From UBA3537 sp965658025 (GTDB lineage: Bacteria > Bacteroidota > Bacteroidia > Flavobacteriales > Flavobacteriaceae): a DNA stretch of 64,000 bases. The notes beneath the pieces are model-generated. The model did not search any database and had not been told where the DNA came from. It worked only from the letters and a program-made list of their open reading frames with translations. Positions within the stretch are counted from its first letter, which is position 1; the number at the start of each line of letters is the position of its first letter. Shown here piece after piece: positions 50,947 to 60,244 of this stretch. The stretch spans positions 142,204 to 206,203 of the forward strand of contig CBFHQL010000001.1 in NCBI GenBank assembly GCA_965658025.1, written 5' to 3'. The translations under genes and the position numbers were made by a program.

Positions 50947-51809
50947 AAATTCTAGCATACTTTAAGCCAGAACTACTATTGTATAGTTTTCTGGCTTTTT
51001 TTTGTTCCAAAAATTTAAGCGCGCAAAGCTACTCTGGCGCCCTGATTATTCAAGATTCTTTGAGTTTTCCGTATTATCTTAAATTGGATCAAAACAGTCT
51101 TTCTGGTTATTCTGTTTCTGATATAAAAGGGGACACAGAGACATTTAGCTTAATTGACATAAGTCAATCCGATGGAGAAAAGCGATTCGAAATCGAAGAA
51201 AGCCAAGTGGTGTACACAAGATTGAGTTCCATTTCATACGACGATTTATGTAAAATTATTTTCAAAACCAAGCTGAATTCTAAATCGATTAATGAAAAAT
51301 TTGAAGCCATAATGTCCGATCAAACGCCTTGTGGAAATGGCATCGTCAAGTTGGAAAACACCAAAAGTTTATCGACTAAATTGAATAAAATCAAATCAAA
51401 AATCGAGAATAACAAAACGTTAAAAACCCTAACGAGCCAAAGCGACAGAGAAACGTCCATAAAAAAAATCGAACAATTACTTCAGCTTTCGGTTTCAGAT
51501 TATTCAACTCAAATCCATGTAAATTCTCAAGATTTCTTCGATTTTATATTTTTTAAAAACAGTACTAAGATCACTTTGGTGTTTGAACATATCATTTCAG
51601 AGAATTTTGCTCAAATAAAAAACGGAAATATTAAACAAAATAATAACACTATTGAACTTGTTAAAACATCAGATACTGACCGAGCAACATTAACTTTTAG
51701 TAATACAGATGCTCTTTCTGGGAACAGCTTATTCGTTAAAATCAACAACGATCTTAGTTTACGATTTTTATTCCCAGACAATTTTGAGAACGCAACGTTT
51801 GTTTTCTAA
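50940..51809 (+). CDS. secreted protein of unknown function
   Basis: 289 residues starting at GTG 50940, overlapping the TM2 gene by 7 bp. The N-terminal signal peptide ends FFCSKNLSAQ; no Met or other good start exists after it. The mature part is mixed alpha/beta, with a Lys/Asn/Thr-rich helical middle (KLNKIKSKIENNKTLKTLTS) and no motif I recognise. The signal-peptide codons contain a strong terminator hairpin (50964-50997), so expression may depend on read-through or on translation over the hairpin. Confidence 0.7.
   Translation: MVKILAYFKPELLLYSFLAFFCSKNLSAQSYSGALIIQDSLSFPYYLKLDQNSLSGYSVSDIKGDTETFSLIDISQSDGEKRFEIEESQVVYTRLSSISYDDLCKIIFKTKLNSKSINEKFEAIMSDQTPCGNGIVKLENTKSLSTKLNKIKSKIENNKTLKTLTSQSDRETSIKKIEQLLQLSVSDYSTQIHVNSQDFFDFIFFKNSTKITLVFEHIISENFAQIKNGNIKQNNNTIELVKTSDTDRATLTFSNTDALSGNSLFVKINNDLSLRFLFPDNFENATFVF
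50964..50997 (+). terminator. terminator-like hairpin inside the next gene
   Basis: AAGCCAGAA / TTCTGGCTT (9-bp perfect stem, 16-base loop) followed by a seven-T run, 18 bp after the TM2 stop but inside the 5' codons of the following gene. Confidence 0.75.
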
Positions 51810-51838
51810 AGTCTCAATAATAATTAAAAAAAAGGATA

Positions 51839-52876
51839 TTATTTCATGCCTTTCGGCACCAAAGGATTGATGATTTTAAACCATAAAGGGGGTACAAAAC
51901 TCAACAAAATAGAGGCCGGATAGCCCAAAGGTAAAGTTGGACTTTCGTCATAGCTGTTTAAAAGCTGATACTTTTTGGAAGATTTGTAATGATGGTCACT
52001 ATGACGGGTAAGCTCGTACAGCACAATTCGACCAATATTAAAATTAGAATTCCAAGAATGGTGAGGCTGAACACGTTCGTATCGTCCCGAAGGCGTTTTG
52101 AATCTCCTTAAACCATAGTGTTCTATATAATTGATGCTTTCCAAAAACAGAAAAGAAATCACTCCGCTAGCGATAGCAAACAGCATCGTTCCTGAATCAA
52201 AGAAAAAATATACACCAAAAATATAAGCCGGCTGAATCAAATGATACCACAACATATCATTTTTAAAAGATAAAAAACCTTGGTTTTGGCGCTTTAAAAG
52301 CTGCATTTGTTGTTTCCATGCGTCGCCATATTGTTTGGTCACGGATGTCCACCAAAAAGAATATACCGTTTGGTTGTATTTGGCTGTAGCACCGTCCTCT
52401 GGCGTAGCTACGTTGAGGTGATGCCCAAAATTATGCTCGATATAAAAATGCATATACAAACAAGGCATATACAAACATTTGCTCATAAACCGTTCAAAAT
52501 AAGTCGTACGATGCCCCAATTCATGGGCAACATTGATGCCATTAGTAGCCAAAAGGATTCCTGCCGAGAGACTTAACCCTATCAATTCGTAGGGGGCATA
52601 AACTTCGGTTTGAATTTTCGAAAACACAAAAAACAAAAGCCCAAAAACAAGAGGAAGATTGATATACAACATCAAATCAAAAATCCATTTCTTTTTTTTA
52701 TTTAACACTTCTTCTTTAGAAAGATTATCGCTGTTTTGTCCAGTAATGATGTCCAAAAAAGGGAGAATAACAAAGGCATAAAAAACTGCTGTGTAGGTCA
52801 AAATCCCTTCAGACTCAAAAGAAAGATAAGCCGAAAGCGGCACGGTGTATGCAAATAAATATTTTAAGTCTTTCAT
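51839..52876 (-). CDS. alkB: alkane 1-monooxygenase (AlkB-type membrane hydroxylase)
   Basis: A 345-residue membrane di-iron enzyme with about six helices. The His motifs are HELGHRTTYFERF, EHNFGHHLNVATPEDGA and LTRHSDHHYKSS, which match AlkB more closely than fatty-acid desaturases. It hydroxylates the terminal carbon of alkanes or fatty acyl chains using rubredoxin as electron donor; no rubredoxin or reductase gene lies nearby. ATG 52876 is preferred; an in-frame start at 52894 adds six residues. A -7 element TAAATTTG (minus strand, 52925-52918) is 41 bp upstream. Confidence 0.9.
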   Translation of the reverse strand: MKDLKYLFAYTVPLSAYLSFESEGILTYTAVFYAFVILPFLDIITGQNSDNLSKEEVLNKKKKWIFDLMLYINLPLVFGLLFFVFSKIQTEVYAPYELIGLSLSAGILLATNGINVAHELGHRTTYFERFMSKCLYMPCLYMHFYIEHNFGHHLNVATPEDGATAKYNQTVYSFWWTSVTKQYGDAWKQQMQLLKRQNQGFLSFKNDMLWYHLIQPAYIFGVYFFFDSGTMLFAIASGVISFLFLESINYIEHYGLRRFKTPSGRYERVQPHHSWNSNFNIGRIVLYELTRHSDHHYKSSKKYQLLNSYDESPTLPLGYPASILLSFVPPLWFKIINPLVPKGMK

Positions 52877-53006
52877 TGTTGAAATATAAAACATTTAAAA
52901 TAAATTGAATTTTATTTCAAATTTAACCATAACAATATCTTCTAAATTAAAATAAAAATTTCGAACCTTTGTGAGATTTTTTATTTTTGGACAAAAAGCA
53001 AAACAC

Positions 53007-53429
53007 ATGAAATTATTAAAAGAATTTAAAGACTTTGCCGTCAAAGGAAACATGATGGATATGGCGATTGGAATCATTATTGGCGCTTCCTTCAATGCGA
53101 TTGTCAATGTATTGGTGAAAAATATTATCCTACCTCCAATATCTTTACTTTCAGATGGAATTAGTTTTGAGGAAAAGAAAATCATTTTAAGAGAAGCCAG
53201 CAGCGAGGCTGCACAAGTATCTATTGATTATGGTTTACTGATTGAAACTGTTTTGGATTTTTTGATTGTTGGCTTTACCATTTTTATTGTGGTAAAATTT
53301 ATAAATAAGCTAAAAAATCAGGCCAATGATATAGAAGATCAGACGGTTCCAACGCCAGTTGATATCGAATTATTATCAAAAATCAAGGATTTGCTCGAGG
53401 AGCAGAACAAGACATTAACTAAGAAATAG
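53007..53429 (+). CDS. mscL: large-conductance mechanosensitive channel MscL
   Basis: A 140-residue channel with two membrane helices; the first is DMAIGIIIGASFNAIVNVLV preceded by FKDFAVKGNMM, the family signature. It opens on osmotic downshock. ATG 53007 gives MKLLKEFKDF; an in-frame ATG at 52971 would add a poorly matching leader. The 3' end overlaps the convergent ribE by 11 bp. Confidence 0.94.
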   Translation: MKLLKEFKDFAVKGNMMDMAIGIIIGASFNAIVNVLVKNIILPPISLLSDGISFEEKKIILREASSEAAQVSIDYGLLIETVLDFLIVGFTIFIVVKFINKLKNQANDIEDQTVPTPVDIELLSKIKDLLEEQNKTLTKK

Positions 53430-54015
53430 AGGATTTAGCATACAATCTTGCAACATATTTTCCAATGACATCAAATTCCAAATTTACTACAGTACCCACC
53501 TCGAAGGTATGAAAATTGGTGTGCTCGTAAGTATAAGGAATGATGGCAACACTAAAGCCATTGTCTTTAGAATTCACCACCGTCAAGCTCACACCGTTGA
53601 CCGTAATTGAGCCCTTTTCAATGGTCACATTGCCTAAGCGAGAGTCGTATTCAAAATTGTATACCCAACTTCCATTTTGTGCTTCAACACCAGTACACTT
53701 TCCCACCTGATCGACATGCCCTTGCACCATATGACCATCCAATCGTGCACCAAGCTTTAGTCCGCGTTCCAAGTTTACAATAGCACCAATTTTTAAGCTG
53801 TTGAGGGTGGTTTTGTCTAGCGTTTCTTTGATTGCTGTTACCGTGTAGCTTGTCGGGGTAAGGTCAACCACAGTAAGACAAACACCATTATGCGAAACAC
53901 TTTGATCTATTTTTAGCTCGGAGGCCAATGTGCTCTTTATCGTCAAATGTAAATTTGTATTCTCTTGTTTTAGTGATTCAACTACGCCTAAATCTTCAAT
54001 TATGCCAGTAAACAT
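53419..54015 (-). CDS. ribE: riboflavin synthase alpha chain
   Basis: A 198-residue enzyme made of two similar lumazine-binding barrels (MFTGIIEDLGVV / SVSHNGVCLTVV, then HMVQGHVDQVGKC / GSITVNGVSLTVV). It dismutates two 6,7-dimethyl-8-ribityllumazines to riboflavin. A -7 element TAATTTTG (minus strand, 54050-54043) overlaps the region of the divergent pdxA promoter. No FMN riboswitch is seen in the 57-bp gap. Confidence 0.95.
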   Translation of the reverse strand: MFTGIIEDLGVVESLKQENTNLHLTIKSTLASELKIDQSVSHNGVCLTVVDLTPTSYTVTAIKETLDKTTLNSLKIGAIVNLERGLKLGARLDGHMVQGHVDQVGKCTGVEAQNGSWVYNFEYDSRLGNVTIEKGSITVNGVSLTVVNSKDNGFSVAIIPYTYEHTNFHTFEVGTVVNLEFDVIGKYVARLYAKSSIS

Positions 54016-54072
54016 GCTTTTTATTCGTTAAATTTGCAATGTCAAAATTACAAACAAAAGACATCATTATTG

Positions 54073-55122
54073 ATGAGAAAAGAAAAAAAAATAAAAATTG
54101 GAATCACCATAGGGGATTTAAACGGTGTTGGCGGCGAACTCATCATAAAAACATTTGAGGACAAAAGACTACTGGATTTTTGCACCCCAATTGTCTATGC
54201 ATCAACCAAGACCATGTCTTTTTTGAAGAAACATTTTCAAAGTTCAATAGTATTTAATAGCATACAAAAATCAAATCAGGCCATCGACAGCAAACTTAAT
54301 GTGGTGAATGTGTGGAGTGAAGATGTGGCTATTGAGTTTGGTAAAGAAACGCCCGAAGCTGGACAATATGCACTTTCATCACTCAAAGCAGGGGTGGAAG
54401 ATTTGAAAAATAATGCAATTGACGTTTTGGTTACCGCACCCATTAATAAACACAACATTCAATCTGAAGCATTTCAATTTCCAGGACACACCGATTTTTT
54501 GAATCAACAGCTAGAAGGCGATAGTTTGATGTTTATGGTGTCAGAATCGTTGAGGGTAGGACTGCTCACAGATCATGTTCCAGTCGGTGAGGTGCCTCAC
54601 TACCTCAATGAATCCCTTATTCTAAATAAAATAGAATGCATACATCATTCTCTAAAAACGGATTTTGCCATAAGAGCGCCAAAAATTGCAGTTTTAGGCA
54701 TCAATCCTCATACTGGAGATAATGGCGTTATAGGAACAGAAGACGACACACTTTTACGTCCTGTATTGGAAAAAATAAAAGCAACGGGTAAACTGGTATT
54801 TGGCCCATATGCTGCCGATAGTTTTTTTGGATCTAACAATTACCAAAATTTTGATGCCATTGTTGCCACTTATCACGATCAAGGGCTTATTCCTTTTAAA
54901 ACATTGACTTTTGGCAATGGCGTAAACTACACCGCAGGGTTAAATAAAGTTCGCACTTCACCAGATCATGGAACGGCTTACGATATTGCTGGGAAAGGGA
55001 TTGCGAACAATGATTCATTTAAAGAATCAATTTTTATGGGGATGCAGATTTTTAAAAATAGAAATATGGATATCATATTGAACGAAAATCCGCTTGAACA
55101 CCAACCCCACAAGAGAAAATAA
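54073..55122 (+). CDS. pdxA: 4-hydroxythreonine-4-phosphate dehydrogenase
   Basis: A 349-residue NAD-dependent enzyme of pyridoxal-phosphate synthesis. Visible segments: KIGITIGDLNGVGGELI at the N-terminus, TAPINKHNIQ, FPGHTDFLNQQL, the metal-site HTGDNGVIGTED and ATYHDQGLIPFK. ATG 54073 is chosen; upstream TTG 54034 overlaps the -7 element TAAATTTG (54029-54036). Confidence 0.95.
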   Translation: MRKEKKIKIGITIGDLNGVGGELIIKTFEDKRLLDFCTPIVYASTKTMSFLKKHFQSSIVFNSIQKSNQAIDSKLNVVNVWSEDVAIEFGKETPEAGQYALSSLKAGVEDLKNNAIDVLVTAPINKHNIQSEAFQFPGHTDFLNQQLEGDSLMFMVSESLRVGLLTDHVPVGEVPHYLNESLILNKIECIHHSLKTDFAIRAPKIAVLGINPHTGDNGVIGTEDDTLLRPVLEKIKATGKLVFGPYAADSFFGSNNYQNFDAIVATYHDQGLIPFKTLTFGNGVNYTAGLNKVRTSPDHGTAYDIAGKGIANNDSFKESIFMGMQIFKNRNMDIILNENPLEHQPHKRK

Positions 55123-55158
55123 AAAACTTGAGTTTACGCAAAACCTAAAAAAAATGTA

Positions 55159-55166
55159 TATATTTG
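55159..55166 (+). promoter_or_regulatory. -7 element of the yceD-rpmF-fab-acc operon
   Basis: TATATTTG, 21 bp upstream of the DUF177 gene ATG at 55188. The preceding gap from pdxA holds no other obvious signal. Confidence 0.55.
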
Positions 55167-55187
55167 CACGCTCGAATATGCAGTATA

Positions 55188-55727
55188 ATGAAGCCTTTAA
55201 AAGCATTTGATGTACAATTTGTAGGACTTAAGCTTGGCGAGCATATTTTTGAGTATGATATAGATCATACGTTCTTTGAACATTTTGAATATGACGAGTT
55301 AAATGACGTTCAATTAAAAACAACGCTTAAACTTCAAAAAAAAACAACCCTTTTGGAGTTGGATTTTGAAGTTGATGGTACTGTAAATCTTAATTGTGAC
55401 CTTACAAATGAACCGTTTGACCAGCCCATCAAATCTAATTTTGGTTTGATTGTAAAATTTGGTTCCGAATATAATGACGACAACGATGAAATATTAATTG
55501 TTCCACATGGAGAATTTAAAATAAACGTTGCACACTATATTTATGAACTTATTGTGTTGTCTGTTCCACAAAAACGACTACACCCTGGCATTAAAGACGG
55601 GACACTAAACTCCGAAATACTCGAAACATTAGAAGACTTAAGCCCAAAAAGCTTAGACAATAAAAATTCTGACAAGGAAACAGATCCGCGTTGGGATTCA
55701 TTAAAAAAATTATTAACGGATAAATAA
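55188..55727 (+). CDS. YceD/DUF177 family protein
   Basis: A 179-residue protein of the DUF177 (YceD) family, linked in other organisms to 23S rRNA accumulation. It begins MKPLKAFDVQFVGLKLGEHI and has a late FKINVAHYIYELIVLSVPQK segment. The classical order yceD-rpmF-fabH follows. ATG 55188 is preferred over 55164, which lies inside the -7 element. Confidence 0.9.
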   Translation: MKPLKAFDVQFVGLKLGEHIFEYDIDHTFFEHFEYDELNDVQLKTTLKLQKKTTLLELDFEVDGTVNLNCDLTNEPFDQPIKSNFGLIVKFGSEYNDDNDEILIVPHGEFKINVAHYIYELIVLSVPQKRLHPGIKDGTLNSEILETLEDLSPKSLDNKNSDKETDPRWDSLKKLLTDK

Positions 55728-55735
55728 CATAAAAA

Positions 55736-55939
55736 ATGGCACATCCTAAAAGAAAAATCTCGAAAACAAGAAGAGATAAAAGGCGTACCCATTACAAAGC
55801 AACTACCCCGCAAATTGCCACTTGCCCAACAACAGGTGAAGCACATTTGTACCACAGAGCCCATTGGCACGAAGGGAAGTTGTACTACAGAGGTCAAGTC
55901 CTTATTGACAATACAGCTGCAGAAGAAAATGTAGCCTAA
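55736..55939 (+). CDS. rpmF: 50S ribosomal protein L32
   Basis: 67 residues, starting MAHPKRKISKTRRDKRRTHY with the typical basic N-terminus. The zinc-binding Cys set is reduced (only one Cys, in IATCPTTGEAH), so this is the non-zinc form. It lies 8 bp after the DUF177 gene. Confidence 0.97.
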   Translation: MAHPKRKISKTRRDKRRTHYKATTPQIATCPTTGEAHLYHRAHWHEGKLYYRGQVLIDNTAAEENVA

Positions 55940-55962
55940 ACGACAAACGGATTCTATTAAAT

Positions 55963-55984
55963 AAAACGCTCTTTGAGCGTTTTT
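55963..55984 (+). terminator. intrinsic terminator after rpmF
   Basis: AAAACGCTC / GAGCGTTTT, 9-bp stem with a TTT loop and T-run, between rpmF and fabH. The downstream gene therefore needs its own promoter or read-through. Confidence 0.9.
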
Positions 55985-56102
55985 TTTTAATTTAAAAATT
56001 ACAATTTTTGCCCATTTTTGAACAAAAAACAGTATTTTTGGTGCGTTTTTTAATGTTTTTTGGTGAAAAATCATCAAAATCTATGACTTTAATAAAATAC
56101 AT

Positions 56103-57110
56103 ATGAGTAAAATCTCAGCAGCAATAACGGCTGTAGGCGCATACGTTCCAGAATTTGTACTTACAAATACCATGTTAGAAAATATGGTGGATACAAATGA
56201 CGAGTGGATCACCACAAGAACGGGAATCAAAGAGCGAAGAATACTTAAAGCCGAAGGCAAAGGAACCTCATTTCTTGCCATCAAAGCTGCTCAGGATTTA
56301 ATTCAAAAACAACAACTGGATCCCAAAACTATAGATTTAGTTATTGTTGCTACAGCAACTCCAGACATGAAAGCCGCCTCTACGGCTTCATACACCGCAA
56401 CACAAATAGGGGCTACAAATGCTTTTTCATACGATATGGATTCTGCTTGTTCAAGCTTTCTTTTTGGTATGTCTACAGCAGCAAGTTATATAGAATCTGG
56501 GCGTTATAAGAAAATACTCCTTATTGGCGCAGACAAAATGTCTTCAATCATCAATTACAAAGATCGAGCAACATGCATAATTTTTGGGGATGGTGCTGGA
56601 GCTGTTTTATTCGAACCTAACGAGGATGGACTTGGTCTACAAGACGAATACCTAAGAACGGATGGTACAGGAAGAACGTTTCTTCAAGCGACATATGGAG
56701 GTTCTTCTCACCCAATCACACACGAGGTGTTGGATAATGGGGGTCATTATGCTTTTCAAGAAGGGAGAACAGTGTTCAAAAATGCCGTATTTAATATGGC
56801 CGATGCTGCAGTAAAAATATTGGAACGCAATACCCTCACAAAAAATGACGTTCAGTGGTTAGCAGCCCATCAAGCCAATAAGCGCATCATCGATGCCACA
56901 GCACAGCGAATGGGCTTGGAAGACGAGAAAGTAATGCTGAATATTGAAAAATATGGAAATACAACTTCCGCTACACTTCCGCTACTCATAAATGATTATG
57001 AAACAAAACTCAAAAAAGGAGACAACGTCGTTTTTGCTGCTTTTGGCGGTGGGTTCAGTTGGGGGGCTATTTACCTAAAGTGGGCATACACAAAAAATAA
57101 AACTAACTAA
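56103..57110 (+). CDS. fabH: beta-ketoacyl-ACP synthase III
   Basis: A 335-residue condensing enzyme that starts fatty-acid synthesis from acetyl-CoA (or branched acyl-CoA) and malonyl-ACP. Catalytic Cys 116 is in DSACSSFLFG, His in AAHQANKRI and Asn in YGNTTSAT. An 18-bp gap separates it from accB. Confidence 0.96.
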   Translation: MSKISAAITAVGAYVPEFVLTNTMLENMVDTNDEWITTRTGIKERRILKAEGKGTSFLAIKAAQDLIQKQQLDPKTIDLVIVATATPDMKAASTASYTATQIGATNAFSYDMDSACSSFLFGMSTAASYIESGRYKKILLIGADKMSSIINYKDRATCIIFGDGAGAVLFEPNEDGLGLQDEYLRTDGTGRTFLQATYGGSSHPITHEVLDNGGHYAFQEGRTVFKNAVFNMADAAVKILERNTLTKNDVQWLAAHQANKRIIDATAQRMGLEDEKVMLNIEKYGNTTSATLPLLINDYETKLKKGDNVVFAAFGGGFSWGAIYLKWAYTKNKTN

Positions 57111-57127
57111 TATTAAATACTTTAATT

Positions 57128-57610
57128 ATGGATTTAAAAGAAATTCAAAATTTAATCAAATTTGTTGCTAAATCAGGCGCAAGCGAAGTAAAGCTTGAAA
57201 TGGATGATGTAAAAATCACCATCCGTACAGGCAAAGAATCAGATGCAAAACAAGTTCAACAACTAACAGTACCTGTTCCAATGCCTACAGCACCAGCAGC
57301 ACCAGTACCAGTTGCTGCACCGGCACCAGCTGAGGCACCAAAAGCAGAAGCCGCAGCAGAAGATTCTAAGTATATTACTGTCAAATCTCCGATTATTGGG
57401 ACATTCTACAGAAGACCTTCACCAGACAAACCAATTTTTGCAGAAGTTGGACAATCCATTGCAGAAGGTGATGTTTTATGTATCATTGAAGCCATGAAGC
57501 TTTTTAATGAAATTGAATCTGAAGTTTCAGGAAAAATTGTCAAAATCTTAGTCGATGATGCTTCTCCTGTAGAATTTGATCAACCTTTATTCTTGGTTGA
57601 CCCATCTTAA
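57128..57610 (+). CDS. accB: biotin carboxyl carrier protein of acetyl-CoA carboxylase
   Basis: 160 residues: an N-terminal domain, an Ala/Pro-rich linker (about 55-80) and a C-terminal biotinyl domain with Lys 124 in IEAMKLFNEI. It carries carboxyl groups between AccC and the carboxyltransferase. Co-transcribed with accC (66 bp downstream). Confidence 0.96.
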   Translation: MDLKEIQNLIKFVAKSGASEVKLEMDDVKITIRTGKESDAKQVQQLTVPVPMPTAPAAPVPVAAPAPAEAPKAEAAAEDSKYITVKSPIIGTFYRRPSPDKPIFAEVGQSIAEGDVLCIIEAMKLFNEIESEVSGKIVKILVDDASPVEFDQPLFLVDPS

Positions 57611-57676
57611 TTTGAATTCTAAAAGTACCAAAAAGGCACTTTAAAAGAAGAAATTAACGTTTTAAAATTAACAGTT

Positions 57677-59023
57677 ATGTTTAAAAAAATATTAGTCGCA
57701 AATCGTGGAGAAATTGCACTAAGGGTCATCAGAACCTGTAAAGAAATGGGCATTCAAACCGTGGCCGTTTATTCTACAGCAGATGCAGAAAGTCTACATG
57801 TAAAATTTGCCGATGAGGCCGTGTGTATCGGTCCAGCGTTGAGTAGCGAATCGTATTTGAAAGTTGCCAATATTATTGCTGCAGCAGAAATTACAAATGC
57901 CGATGCCATTCATCCTGGATATGGATTTTTGTCTGAAAACGCTCGTTTTTCAAAAATATGTGAAGAACATGGAATAAAATTCATTGGCGCATCTCCAGAA
58001 ATGATCGATCGCATGGGCGACAAAGCCAACGCAAAAGCAACTATGAAAGCGGCTGGAGTTCCGTGTGTCCCTGGCAGCGACGGTGTGATAGAATCATTCA
58101 GCGAATGTAAAAAAACAGCTAAAAAAACAGGATATCCGGTGATGCTAAAAGCCTCTGCCGGAGGCGGTGGAAAAGGAATGCGTGCCGTTTGGAAAGAAGA
58201 AGATCTTAAAGATGCGTGGGATTCTGCTCGACAAGAATCTAAAGCAGCATTTGGAAATGACGATATGTACATGGAAAAACTCATTGAAGAACCAAGACAT
58301 ATTGAAATCCAAATCATTGGAGACTCCAATGGCAAAGCATGTCATTTATCTGAAAGAGATTGTTCTGTCCAAAGACGTCACCAAAAGCTTACAGAAGAAG
58401 TTCCGTCGCCATTCATGACGGACGCTCTGCGTAAGAAAATGGGTGAAGCTGCTGTAAAAGCCGCTGAATTCATCAAGTACGAAGGCGCAGGAACGGTAGA
58501 ATTCTTGGTCGATAAACACCGAAATTTCTACTTTATGGAGATGAACACTAGAATACAAGTAGAGCATCCAATTACAGAACAAGTTATTGATTTTGATTTG
58601 ATTCGAGAGCAAATTTTAGTCGCTTCTGGAGTCGCTATATCAGGTAAAAACTATTTTCCAAACCTTCATTCTATTGAGTGTAGAATTAATGCGGAAGATC
58701 CGTTTAATGATTTTAGACCGTCACCAGGAAAGATCACAACGCTACATTCCCCTGGAGGTCATGGAGTTCGTTTGGATACTCATGTTTATGCAGGTTATGT
58801 GATTCCACCAAATTATGATTCTATGATTGCAAAACTTATCACTACTGCTCAAACCCGTGAGGAAGCAATTTTTAAAATGAAAAGAGCGCTTGATGAATTT
58901 GTTATTGAAGGCATCAAAACAACCATCCCTTTTCATAGACAACTCATGGAACATCCCGATTACATTTCTGGGAATTATACCACGAAATTTATGGAAGATT
59001 TTGTCATGGAATCTCCAAATTAA
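57677..59023 (+). CDS. accC: biotin carboxylase subunit of acetyl-CoA carboxylase
   Basis: A 448-residue ATP-grasp enzyme carboxylating biotin on AccB. Seen are KILVANRGEIALRVIRTCKE, the glycine-rich loop KASAGGGGKGMRAV, and the EMNTRIQVEHPITE active-site block. Full length and standard. Confidence 0.97.
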   Translation: MFKKILVANRGEIALRVIRTCKEMGIQTVAVYSTADAESLHVKFADEAVCIGPALSSESYLKVANIIAAAEITNADAIHPGYGFLSENARFSKICEEHGIKFIGASPEMIDRMGDKANAKATMKAAGVPCVPGSDGVIESFSECKKTAKKTGYPVMLKASAGGGGKGMRAVWKEEDLKDAWDSARQESKAAFGNDDMYMEKLIEEPRHIEIQIIGDSNGKACHLSERDCSVQRRHQKLTEEVPSPFMTDALRKKMGEAAVKAAEFIKYEGAGTVEFLVDKHRNFYFMEMNTRIQVEHPITEQVIDFDLIREQILVASGVAISGKNYFPNLHSIECRINAEDPFNDFRPSPGKITTLHSPGGHGVRLDTHVYAGYVIPPNYDSMIAKLITTAQTREEAIFKMKRALDEFVIEGIKTTIPFHRQLMEHPDYISGNYTTKFMEDFVMESPN

Positions 59024-59033
59024 AAGACCAAAG

Positions 59034-59057
59034 AAACTCCGAATATTTTCGGAGTTT
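59034..59057. terminator. intrinsic terminator after accC
   Basis: AAACTCCGAA / TTCGGAGTTT, 10-bp stem with a TATT loop and a T-run. Confidence 0.92.
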
Positions 59058-59084
59058 TTTTTTGAAAACCATTAACTTTAGGGT

Positions 59085-60200
59085 ATGAATTTATCCTATT
59101 GGGAACAAAAAGAATGGTTAAGCAACATTGATTTTACTATTGTTGGCAGCGGCATTGTAGGGCTGAGCACAGCTGTATTTCTCAAAAAACGGTTTCCGAA
59201 AGCTAAAATTTTAGTTTTAGAAAAAGGAGTTTTACCACAGGGGGCAAGTACCAAAAATGCTGGGTTTGCATGCTTTGGTAGTTTGAGTGAACTTCTGGAG
59301 GATTTGAAATCACATTCTGTAGATGAGGTTTTATCATTACTCAAAAATAGAGTCGATGGACTGCAATTACTACGTCAAATGCTTGGTGATGAGGCATTGG
59401 ATTATAAGCCTTATGGCGGATATGAATTATTCTTAGAGAAGGATCAAGAATTTTTCAACACTTGCCTTGAAAAAGTTAAAGACATCAACGCGATGCTTTC
59501 GCCGGTTTTTAAAGCTGATATTTTCTCTGTCGTTTCAAATAAGTTTCATTTCAAAGGGGTTCAACCTCAATATCTATATAATCAATTTGAGGGGCAAATA
59601 GATACAGGCAAAATGATGCATGCGTTAATCCAAAAAACTCAAAACCTAGGCATCACTATTTTGAATTCAACGACTGTTGATTCGTTTGTGGAAAACACAA
59701 GTTCCGTTCTAGTAAAAACGAATCATTTTGAGTTTAATTCTTCAAAATTAATAATTACAACAAATGGATTTACAAACAAGTTAATTCAACAGGACTTAAA
59801 ACCTGCTCGAGCTCAAGTACTCATTACAAAACCCATAACAAATCTTAAGATTAAGGGCACGTTCCATTTAGATTGTGGGTACTATTACTTTAGAAATATT
59901 GATAATAGAATTCTTTTAGGGGGAGGACGAAATTTGGATTTTGTGGGGGAAACAACAACCGAAATGACTACAACAACCAAAATCCAAAACGAGTTAGAAT
60001 CGCTTTTACACAATGTAATTCTTCCCAACAAAAACGTTGATATTGATCAAAGATGGTCTGGGATAATGGGCGTAGGCCAACAAAAATTGCCACTAATTAG
60101 GCAATACTCAGATTGTGTTTTTGCGGGAGTACGTATGGGCGGTATGGGCGTGGCTCTTGGTGCTGGTGTGGCTAAAAAGATTGTAGATTTAATTCCATAA
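59085..60200 (+). CDS. FAD-dependent amino-acid-oxidase-like enzyme
   Basis: A 371-residue DAO-family flavoprotein. The Rossmann loop IVGSGIVGLSTAVFL and the acidic end LVLEKG show FAD binding, and GASTKNAGFACFGSLSELL follows as in glycine/D-amino-acid dehydrogenases. The C-terminus has RMGGMGVALGAGVAKKIVD. It oxidises a secondary or D-amino acid, but the substrate is not clear. Single-gene unit bounded by terminators at 59034 and 60202. Confidence 0.88.
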   Translation: MNLSYWEQKEWLSNIDFTIVGSGIVGLSTAVFLKKRFPKAKILVLEKGVLPQGASTKNAGFACFGSLSELLEDLKSHSVDEVLSLLKNRVDGLQLLRQMLGDEALDYKPYGGYELFLEKDQEFFNTCLEKVKDINAMLSPVFKADIFSVVSNKFHFKGVQPQYLYNQFEGQIDTGKMMHALIQKTQNLGITILNSTTVDSFVENTSSVLVKTNHFEFNSSKLIITTNGFTNKLIQQDLKPARAQVLITKPITNLKIKGTFHLDCGYYYFRNIDNRILLGGGRNLDFVGETTTEMTTTTKIQNELESLLHNVILPNKNVDIDQRWSGIMGVGQQKLPLIRQYSDCVFAGVRMGGMGVALGAGVAKKIVDLIP

Positions 60201-60201
60201 A

Positions 60202-60226
60202 AAAAGCTGCCGAAGCAGCAGCTTTT
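60202..60226. terminator. bidirectional intrinsic terminator
   Basis: AAAAGCTGC / GCAGCTTTT, 9-bp stem with a 7-base loop, between the convergent oxidase and dodecin genes. Confidence 0.85.
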
Positions 60227-60244
60227 AAGTGATTTGTATAAAAA

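Noticed and set aside
54016..54072. FMN riboswitch upstream of ribE
   Set aside because: The 57-bp gap is too short and lacks the conserved FMN aptamer; only two overlapping -7 elements are seen.
55541..56077. 178-codon minus-strand frame across yceD-rpmF
   Set aside because: Antisense to two conserved genes and reads through the rpmF terminator.
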